Below are positions 1-9,800 of a stretch of DNA of 64,000 nt, one piece after another. The stretch is from Notospermus geniculatus (Eukaryota; Nemertea; Pilidiophora; Heteronemertea; Lineidae), in assembly GCA_002633025.1 (NCBI GenBank), contig NMRB01000635.1, forward strand, positions 124,001 through 188,000. The letters are read 5' to 3'. The first letter of the stretch is position 1, and every line of letters begins with the position of its first letter. The translations under genes and the position numbers were made by a program. Below the pieces are notes generated by a model, which saw nothing but the letters and a program-made list of their open reading frames with translations, searched no databases and was not told the origin of the DNA.

Positions 1-504
1 TTCAGAAGAGTGCTGTCGCGTGCGTCATCATCGGACGTGTATCCTCTGTGTAATGATACAAGACTGACCCTTAAACCCTGACCTTTCCCATCAGCCAATC
101 AATCTACTCGTTGAGTGAGTAACAGCTTTTGTATTCTTATTGGTCCCGATGCCGTTCGTACTCGATGCTGGTGAAAGACTGCGTTCGCATTACCAAAATA
201 AAAGACAATTTATTATATTTCTATACAAAATATAAATGATGGGAATAAGTCAGTGGTCTTTATTATATTCTTCATCGGTTTTACAACAGTTGTTTTTCCA
301 AAGCATCAACAGTCGTCAAAAGAAACATCTACCTAGTACTCGCTGATTGAATTTTCGAATGGAAAAGCATTAGAACTTAAAAACTGAAGTGCAGTCTGCA
401 CAGAGATCACAGCGCATGTATTCGGCGTTTTAAGTCGCGGGCCACTGCGTATTAACATCGATTCAACAAAATGACAATGCATTGACAATGACGTGGAAGA
501 CGGA
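1..504. other. 3' flank of the SLC35G-like gene, no gene seen
   Basis: No coding region is visible. On the minus strand there are two AATAAA polyadenylation candidates (at 259-264 and 209-214), 240-300 bases past the stop codon of the SLC35G-like gene, so part of this stretch is probably its 3' UTR. Confidence 0.5.
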
Positions 505-1731
505 CTACTTTTCAATGATAGTTTGAACTTCACTGTCTTCGTCGTCAGTTGGTTCTTTCTCACAAACGTATCTCTTGATGGCGAACGATAACACAGCTGC
601 GGTGACAAGCGACGCGCCGATGGCATCCAACACAGGCGGTACTAGGCGAAGAATTATGATATCTAATGCAAAACAAAAAGGAATTTGGAACGCTTTAATG
701 ATGGCAATGACATTTGCTGCTTCAAACTTCGACGCCATTACTTCGCACACCTGCGCGGCTATCATAGACAAAGTCATCGCGCCAATCCAAGACCACGGCG
801 CCACCTTTTGAGGAAACGACCAGCCACTGAGAGCAGACGTCATCAGTGCACCTCCACATAAAACGACAAAGTTTGAATGCGTCATTATGGTCCCTGGAAA
901 TACACCAGTCGTCATTCCGTTGAGGAAGAAGATGATTGCTGAGGCGGCGGCGGCGAGGAAAATGAGACCACACGCGAAACCTCGCGAGATTTGAAATCCG
1001 CCATGTTGGACGCTTCCATTCGACTCGCAAATACACGCGTTTTTATTGGTGGCATTTCCACACGTGATATTGCATAAACCACATCGCACGAGATCCAATT
1101 TCTTAATCTCTTTCGTCGAAATCGTGAAGTGTCGTTGAAACGTGACGTTTTTTGTTGTGCCGGGGATCAACTGAATGTTTTCTGTTACGTTAATCACTGT
1201 TTTTGGCTTACTTTCAACCATGCCTTCATTTGGTCCACATTTCACCGCGAGGCTCGGCGTGTCCGGTTTCCCTAAGAGAGAGGGCGTGATCACAGACGCG
1301 GGGATCACAACAAAAATACCCCCAACGATGATTACAAACGTCATGACGACATCGGTGATGTCCAAACATTCCTTGAGAAAAACATAGGCAAATATTCCAA
1401 CAATGAAAGGTTGGACGGAAAAGATGGCACTTGCGTCTCCAGTGCTCATAACTCTCAGACCGATGAAGAAAAAATAGTTGGTGAATATGGAACAGACACC
1501 GATCAGCCAGACGTAAGGGTTCCGTAGCATGAAAAGGGGTTCGTGGTTCAGCGCTGTGTACGAAGCAGTCAGGCTTACGGCGAAACAGACCCGGAAGAAG
1601 ACGATCTGAGGGGGGCTGATGTCGTGGACCAACTTGAAGCAGAGCATACCAGTGGCGAAAAACAGCGAAGAAAGGATCCCTAACGTGATGCCTGTGATTC
1701 GAACGCATGTCGGCGACTCGGGACACTTCAT
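505..1731 (-). CDS. SLC35G-like drug/metabolite-transporter-family membrane protein (EamA type)
   Basis: The 408-residue product has ten hydrophobic segments (about residues 12-35, 42-61, 72-94, 98-119, 125-149, 251-273, 283-303, 312-334, 340-364, 368-387), the layout of the EamA/DMT fold. It carries the family signature TGDASAIFSVQPF before helix 4. SLC35G proteins are solute carriers of internal membranes or the plasma membrane; the substrate cannot be read. The start is the ATG at 1731 because a good splice acceptor (TTTCTACTCCAG, AG at 1749-1750) lies just upstream, so the open frame continuing further upstream is intron. Helices 5 and 6 are separated by a loop of about 100 residues (150-250) with five N-glycosylation sequons (N181, N195, N221, N226, N238) and six cysteines, which is unusual for the family. 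The C-terminal tail is acidic. The family call is strong; the exact SLC35G member is not certain. Confidence 0.88.
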   Translation of the reverse strand: MKCPESPTCVRITGITLGILSSLFFATGMLCFKLVHDISPPQIVFFRVCFAVSLTASYTALNHEPLFMLRNPYVWLIGVCSIFTNYFFFIGLRVMSTGDASAIFSVQPFIVGIFAYVFLKECLDITDVVMTFVIIVGGIFVVIPASVITPSLLGKPDTPSLAVKCGPNEGMVESKPKTVINVTENIQLIPGTTKNVTFQRHFTISTKEIKKLDLVRCGLCNITCGNATNKNACICESNGSVQHGGFQISRGFACGLIFLAAAASAIIFFLNGMTTGVFPGTIMTHSNFVVLCGGALMTSALSGWSFPQKVAPWSWIGAMTLSMIAAQVCEVMASKFEAANVIAIIKAFQIPFCFALDIIILRLVPPVLDAIGASLVTAAVLSFAIKRYVCEKEPTDDEDSEVQTIIEK

Positions 1732-1769
1732 TCTTGATTTATGGATACCTGGAGTAGAAAGAGAAGGTG

Positions 1770-2165
1770 AATGCAGAAAAAGATGATTGCGACGATGATG
1801 ATTACGACGAAAATGATGGTGATGACGATGACGGTGACGATGATGACGACGAAAACGAAGATGACGACGACAATGATGATGAAGACGATGATGATGATGA
1901 TGACGACGACGATGATGATGATGATGATGATGATGATGACGACGACGACGATGATGTTGAAGACGATNNNNNNNNNNNNNNNNNNNNNNNNNNNNNNNNN
2001 NNNNNGACGACGACGACGATGATGGCGACGATGACGATGACGATGATGGCGACGAAGATGACGATGATGGTGACGATGATGGTGACGATGATGACGATGA
2101 TGGTGACGATGATGACGACGGTGATGACGACGACGAAAACAATGGTGACGATGACGATGATCTGT
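1770..2165. repeat. GAT/GAC trinucleotide microsatellite with internal gap
   Basis: About 400 bases are built from GATGAC-type triplets on the plus strand, interrupted by an N run at 1968-2005. The tract sits directly upstream of the splice acceptor of the SLC35G-like coding exon, so it lies within an intron or 5' flank. Long open frames of poly-Asp, poly-Met/Thr or poly-Ser/His read through it in every frame and are artefacts of the repeat. Confidence 0.92.
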
Positions 2166-3808
2166 CGGGCTGTGTGGTTGTCACGGATAATACTGATGAG
2201 CAGACAGGTCTCCTTCCTATTGCAAAGTCAGAAGAGGGGATCAGTCAAGGCTTCAGATTCTGTGGTAGGCTGAAAAGGACTGACTGGAAACCGTTCTGAA
2301 AGGTTTTGACTTGTGTAACTAAAGAAATAGTTAGCTTGTCACTTCAAAATTTACGTTCAGAGATTTCCACACAATCGGGAGGAAGTTATGGCTCTCAAAA
2401 ACCGACTCTGAATGTGGGTAGTCGATGGTTTCAGTAAGAATTTGACTACCATTTCGTATCCCTGCTCTGCTCCACGACTACCGTGTGTTCCCCAGAGGAA
2501 TGTGTACCAATGAGGAGTGAAATGTTCAGTTTTTGTCCGGCTTACCTTCTCGTCAAGATCAACACGTGTCGTATCCATATGGCTGGGAATGCTCAGTCTA
2601 CAACACTCGAGGTCGCCCACACTACTTCGTGGACAGACCGCCCAATGTCATTCATGAAATACCGTCGACACATTCGTGTGGTTACCATTGCACTTTGCCT
2701 TTTTGACGAAATCTGACACGGGTCGAATCGTTGCAGACCATTGTTGCAAACGCTAAATGCACCGTGTTCGGTTTTACGTCGATCTTTAGGCCGAGTTTTC
2801 AATAAGGCACACGCCACACGAACACGGAGGCGAACAATGGCTTCACAAAGGATTCATCCCCATGAAACCTTTGTTCGCCTGGGTGTTAGTGTCGCGTGTG
2901 CCTTGATGTAAACTCAGCCTTTCAACAGCGTGTGAAGAGTTGCTGAATATTCTTAGATAACGCCATTGCATTCTATTATGTAAGGGAAGTATGAAATTAA
3001 AAATAAAACCAATTTTTACACTCAAATTTATTTCGGCAAAATATAACTCAGGTTTATCGTTGATGATACAGATAATGCAGAAGAAAGTGATTAGTCTCAA
3101 GAAAATCAACGAAAAAAGGACTCTACCCCTGACACTCAAACGAGCTAACCTATGGTCTGAAAATAAGATATCTGATATTTGATATTTATTTTTGACCAAC
3201 ACGAACAGTAACAAAAATGCATACACATGGGAAGAATTGTGGTCAGGGATAAAGTCAAGATCCTAATAGGATCGCTTACGGCTTTGCCCCAAGACAAAAT
3301 AATAAGGATATATAATGTAAATAAAGTAGTGCAAAATAAAATACATAGACAGATACAAGATACAAGAGCAATGATGTACAACAGAATTAGAATTTACAAA
3401 GCCAGATTATTATTTACACGAACGCAAACATAGCAATCTTGTACTGTGTAGGTGGAATTACACAATTCTAAAGAGCTTGAGCTCTAATTCTATGTATCAT
3501 GAATATTGTGGACTACCCCATAAGGACGAACTAGCGGACTGCACTAACTTTTCAACTTTTACTCTCCCAAAATTATGATTTTAACACTTACGCCTACTCG
3601 AATCTGTCTGTCTACGTGTCGTTTACGTGTGGACAACTATGGAGACATTTTCTGACGTGTTGGTAACAACATCTGTTACCGTTCCCACGCGCCAGCAGTG
3701 TGGGGCGGACAGTAAGATACAGGGGTTCCCCGAACACTGGCACACGGGAAACATCTACAGATGTTACACCGAGAAGTATTCCCCAGATTTTCAAAGTCAG
3801 TTCGGAAA
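2166..3808. other. intergenic DNA between SLC35G-like gene and XPNPEP2
   Basis: No gene is recognisable. The right part is probably the 3' UTR of the XPNPEP2 gene on the minus strand; a minus-strand AATAAA candidate is at 3185-3190, about 620 bases past its stop. The left part may contain the promoter or upstream exon of the SLC35G-like gene, which I cannot locate. Confidence 0.4.
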
Positions 3809-6800
3809 TTACATAAACTTGACGAAAACTAAAGATATTAATGATATAAAAATGGAAGCTTTGAGGTAACCAGCGCCGCTGACGTATTCTGGTATCGGTT
3901 GCGTCCTTGATTGAAGCCACGCGTAAGCCTCGTCCTTCCCTTGCCGTTTGAGTTCAGCACCCGTCACCTCGAGACACCGTTTGTGGAAACTGTTCAGCCA
4001 ACGTTTCTATGGAAGAAAAAAAGGAGAATTTTTCTTTTAAGTCGATGAATATGCATGGTGGCTGAAGCTAGGAATCCACTGCTGATTTTCTACGTTGCGA
4101 CTTGCTTTGCAACCTGCTACCTGCGATTGAATACGATCGCAAGGAACTGATACCGGTCGCCGCCGATTGCCGACTGAAATTGATCACATCTTCGCCATTA
4201 GCGGAAATCACGTCTAGCAAGTCCACTACGGCGATCGAGCGCCCAGTTGCAACACAACCCAGTTCCAAAGCAAGTCGCAACGCAAAATCAACTTGAAAAT
4301 GAAAGGTGGATTCCTAGCTTCAGATGGATGGAACACCTGTTTCTCGGCGTTTTCTAGCCTGGCAGTTAAGCTGCCTATTGGAGAGTCTCACGATTTTGCA
4401 TCCTGGATCAATGGTCCAACGACAAAGGCCGTTTCTCCGCCAGTAGTCAGTGGGAGTGTGGTTCATAGAAGTACTTGATTGTGCACGATAGAGCTGTTAC
4501 TTCAGCCGGTCATGTTCCCGCTGACCATAACTAGAGACACTGCCTTTTACCACTGGAGGGCGGTCATCGCTGAAGATTACTTTACCTATTGATGCCCATG
4601 CGACAATGAGATGCTCACCTGTTTCGTGGTCATCAGGTCGTAATCGATCATATTTTTCTCAAATGGTACCAGCGAGATGGGCTCGAAGGTGTAGAACTGC
4701 TTCCCACCGAACTTATACGGGTACTGAAAATGATGGGAAGTGTCGTATTTTAACACCCGGCAATAGCCGTCGTGGAAAAAGGCCTTGTTGGGGGAGGTCA
4801 ATTGCAAAAAGACTATTGTACAAGGGGAATATCGTTCTTGCCACACCAACTGGGTGGCTATAAACATATTGCCAAGAAATCACTGGCGGCAGGAGCATGA
4901 CATACCGGTGTGACTGCTTTCGTCACCATGACGATTGTCTCTAGGCGGACACCAAACTTGCCAGGCTCGTAATATCCGGGTTCTGTACGGAAGGAAGAAG
5001 GAACGTCAGATCAGCGCCAGCTGATGATCTTAAAATACTAAACAATGTAGAACGACAAGAAAAGTAATTGCCGGGCAGCCTGAGTCCAGGTTCGAGGTTA
5101 GTGTTTCGTGCAGCGTAATAGGGAGGTTTCGAAATCAAACGATAAACGTAAACTTTACGACAACGTTATTTTTCGTACTGCACATTAACCAGATTTATAT
5201 TGCATTTTCGGCACAAAAAAATTTACGTTTATCGTTTGATTTCGAAACCTCCCTAATAACCGGGGAGTCCACCGTGGAAATTCATCAGTACTTACCATCA
5301 GAAAAGAACATTCCCTCTTCCAAAGTTTTATCGTGTTTTAGGTAGACAGAGTCCAGAACAGCTGGACCTACAGTAAGCAGAAGAGGACCACTTTAACATA
5401 AAAGGTGCATTCGGTAAAGCCTGCCGCACACTGGAGCTGCTGAGCAAAAAGTCATTCGAGACCGTTTGCTCAGCAGATAGCTCACCGAAAAATACGCGCA
5501 CACGCGAGCTTTCTGCCTCGCGAGGCAAAAAGCTCACCCGAAATTACGCGCACACGCGAGCTACCTGCTGAGCAAACGGTCTCGAATGACGTTTTGCTCA
5601 GCAGATAGCTCCAGTGTGCGGCAGGCTTAATGAGCACGAATGGAATTCAACCAAATTTACAGTGAATGTGCAGAAGGGTCTTGCCTATCACAAGGAAACG
5701 TCAGAATGCAAATCTGTTGGGTTTTAAAGGGATATTGTCCACATTTATAAAATGCTAAATTTGTCAGTTGAACCTTTATGGTTGATTCCTTTATGGTACA
5801 ACAGAATTAGAATTTACTACCCTGAGTTGGGCTGATAGACTGAGACGCTGGAGAATGGTAAAATGGTAAAATCCCAAGGCCTAGCTAATGCTTTACCTTC
5901 GTGGACGCTGAGAAACATCCCTATTCCATGGCCAGTTCCGTGTCTGTAATCCAGGCCTACCCGCCAGAGGGCATGACGCGCGATACCGGAAATGTGACGA
6001 CCTGAAGGTGAGAAAATGAACTTCACGTAAATCTGCCTCGTTTCATTAGGGAGGTTTCGAAATCAAACGATAGACGTAAACTTTAACGACAACGTTATTT
6101 TCATACTACACTAACCAGATTTTATACATGTATTGCATTTTCGGTTCAAAAATAACGTTGTCGTTAACGTTTACGTTTATCGTTTGATTTCGAAACCTCC
6201 CTATTCCTATAATGTGGGTCAATTCTTTAGCCAAAGCCAAAGCACTGAATTCACCTAGGTAAAAGATGACCAAGCCTGCAACGTCAGGTCAGCCATGGTA
6301 CAAGAACATTCCCAGGCCCGTAGCTAGCATAGGGACAGGGGGGGCAAATGCCCCCCCCCAGGCCAATTGTTCAAAAAAAAATTTTTTTCATCAAAATCAA
6401 ATGGGATAAAAGATCAGAATTGTTCGTGTCTCAGAGTGCAGGAAATTGACCTCAAATAACATCTCAGAGCTTCTAATTTTCAAAATTTTTGTCCCTTTGG
6501 CGCTCGAAGGCCAAGCCTACGTCTGGTCAGCTCGTTTGCTTAAAATGCCCCCCTAGCGAAAAAAAGCTAGCTACGGCCCTGATTCCCGCAGAGAAATCAC
6601 CTTACCATTTAGACCAGCCGGCCAGATCGTTGATGCCAGGTCGATGGCGCCCATCAGTACCCTCGTGTATGCTTCCTAAATAAACAGCAAAAGAAGAGTT
6701 GAAAAGAATACTTCTCTCGTCATTTTGTCTCTTTATTGTTTTAAAGGACGATGTTCTTGTTCTTCAGCGAGAAGATGTAAAAAGATTGTCACTCTTTCAG

Positions 6801-9800
6801 AGAGGTTTGGGACATTGACAACTTCACAATGAAATATCGGGACCTAATTTCATGTACAGACCTTTTCGAAAGCAGTTGGTGTCCCGAAATGGAAGGTTCT
6901 CGTTATGTCAGTGGTTCCATCTCTGAAAATGACGACAAAATACAGGCATGCAGTACGTCATATACAATATGACAAACATGTGGAAGGTGAAAACATGATG
7001 AAGGAAATAAACTCACAAATATTGTCCGCCAGAATCCAACAAGTAGACACCATCTGTTGTGATCTGTCTGTTGGTTGAATTGGAAGATCTGTAATGGATG
7101 ACGGCACCATTCGGACCGAACGCTGATATCGCGCTAAAACTGAGGCCCATGTTGTCCTTCTGAGCCCTGATGGAGAAAAAATATTGCCGAAATCAACTTT
7201 TGTCTACCAGGCGTAGGCCTAAATGATGTCTTCATTTTCTTAAGTGGGATAGGTGATCGAGTGATGCGACAAAGCGGGAATCTACTCAATCAGAGAGTTT
7301 CCTTGGTAAAGGTATCCTTTCTGGCTTGACTAAGTCTTGTTCAAAGCAAGTCCTCCCCTCTTATTATCATACTTCGTGGTTTACGACAAGTACCTTCTGT
7401 ATTGCTCAAGACTGGCCTCAGCCGATAGTTCCGACCAATATGAACCGCCTTTGACCCCTTTTTCAAGCATCTGCACAAAGTCGATCAAGGCCACTGCGTC
7501 CTTCAGCTGAAATTTGGGAAAACACACGTTGGTCAACGAAATATACTCCTGACCAGTTTTCGACGTCGGAAATGGCTGGACACAATCGGCGTCTGACGTC
7601 AAACCGTGCATCCTTCTCGGAGATCAACTTACATGAGCCCTCCTCATCCCAGCCCGTTCTGTGGGGTTTTTCACGGTCTTCATGGAGCCGATCGGGGTGT
7701 ACTCCATCAAACGTTTGGCCTGCAAAAGGACAAGGCATAATACCAACCTCACGATGGTCACTCTCTGACAATAATGACATCAGAACATCCTGACCAATAG
7801 GCACAATTTCCCGCCCTTGGTGCGGATGGGGCTCGTTTCCTCGGCAACGGTTCCTCGCGCTGCTTCATGCACAAGCCTTTTGCAAACAGCCAAGGTAGAT
7901 GGAAACTCGGTCGCTGAAGTTGACGAGCTACAGTCATTACCAATGCTGACTGAATCTCCTTGTCACTTACCTCGTTGATTGCATTGTAGATGGCATAACT
8001 GGAAGCTGGACTTATCCAGATCTTCTTAAGGTTCGTGTCGCTGTTCAGAAACCGGAGGGAGGGCAAGATTGTGGTGTAATCATGAACCTAAAAAGGCATA
8101 AAAGAAAGTCTTGCAGGATGACGAAGGACGTGAAGACGAAGAACCGAAGAACCCCTGTCTACAGCCTAATCGTAACATACGTAACACGTTGACTCAGGAA
8201 CTCATGTCTGAGGACAGGAGGACAGGACGTCTGTTCGTGGAGTAAACGTACCTGAACACAATTAGTTGCTCCAGCATCGCAGCGGCTCCCGTCTGACTTC
8301 GTGTTCAGGTGGGAGATGACATCAGCTGTGAGTTTAAAGCCTGGGTTTTCAACAAAAAGGCTGAAATGAGATAGAGTAGTGAATAAGATGCGTCTTGTCT
8401 CAAGTCTTGGCAGCGGAAGACTATCGTATAGTATCAAAGGCTGCAGACGTATCCAGCAACATTGATTGGAATTTAATACAGCCCTTCCTGTATCAACGGC
8501 CTCATCGATCTCACTTTATTTTGTAAGACTGTCTCAGTTTTGGACAGTCCCAAAATTCCCAAAGCACACCGCACATCACACTTACTGTATCTCGTTGCTT
8601 GTTATAACAGCGTAGGAATTGAAAACGGGGTTGTACGGGACGTCAGAGCCTCGCATGTTGAAAAGCCCTGAAAGCAAGAAGTTTGTCGACGAAGCGATTA
8701 CACCTGTCCAACTTTCTACAAGCGGTTCAGAGCAGCTTCCAATCGCTGAGCGACTTAGCCCGCGCCATTTGTGGCCAACGTCTTGGAGGAGGAAGAATGA
8801 GAAAGGACTTGAAGCTGGAGTTCACGGAAGAGCATCGAAAAATCTCTGGAGTATAGTGCGTAAGACGCAAGTCTAGTAGAAGGCACCGATGGTAAATCAG
8901 AATGGTCGAGTTGCATACTGTTGTAATACTTCATTATCGTTTAGTGTAGGCCTATCTCACTTACAGGCAACGTCGTCCAGGGCCGTTACTATCATAGCAT
9001 CAGCAGATTTCTTTGACATCTTGGTTCTAGCATTTTTTATCTTGTCCTCCCACGTTTTCCCTGAAAATGAATGATAACAGATTACGAGATTACAGGCCGT
9101 CGGCTGTACATCACTAGGGAGGTTTCGCAAGCGCCCGGTTAGGCCATACGACGACGTTTATCTATTGTTTGGGTATTTCGCAAGCGCCCGGTTAGGCCCT
9201 ACGATGACGTTTATCTATTGTGTGGGTATACCCAAACAATAGATAAACGTCGTCGTATGGCCTAACCGGGCGCTTGCGAAACCTCCCTACTTCCAAGGTT
9301 GACGTCGTCTTTTTTCCCAGGGGTTGTCGAGGTCAAGTCGAAGCCTTTCTGGTCGTAAGGCACTTACCAGCAAATTTCATCCCTAAGACAAGTAAGGACG
9401 TGTTCTGTTTGACCGGCCTCCCTGTCTTCTCGGTCCAGATCACGTCGATTAGGTTCCTCTCCAGAGGAACAAGGACGATGCCAAACTTCTGGAGCTGCTC
9501 TTGCGCATCTTGGAACGTGCTGATGCCAACCAGGCTCGGATCGACGCCCACTTTGTCTCCGCTCTTGAGGACGCTGCCTAGCCATTCGGTGATCGAGGGA
9601 ACGCCAAATTCATCTGTGAAAAGAAAAGGATCTTCCTCAGCTTCTGATGGTCCAAGCGGACGTGCCGACGATAGGTCAGAGAGCTGGTCGGACGCCACGA
9701 CAGCCTGTTGGTAGACTGTGGCTGAGAAGGGGAAGCTGGATAGGTGGTTTGGCCACGTAACAAGTTGCGTCAATTTCATCCTGCAGGGCAGAGCGGAAGG

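Noticed and set aside
505-2184. 559-codon open frame including a Ser/His-rich N-terminus
   Set aside because: The part beyond 1731 translates the GAY microsatellite and an intron; a splice acceptor precedes the ATG at 1731.
1767-2273. Poly-Asp ORF on the plus strand
   Set aside because: It is the translation of the trinucleotide repeat with an N run inside.
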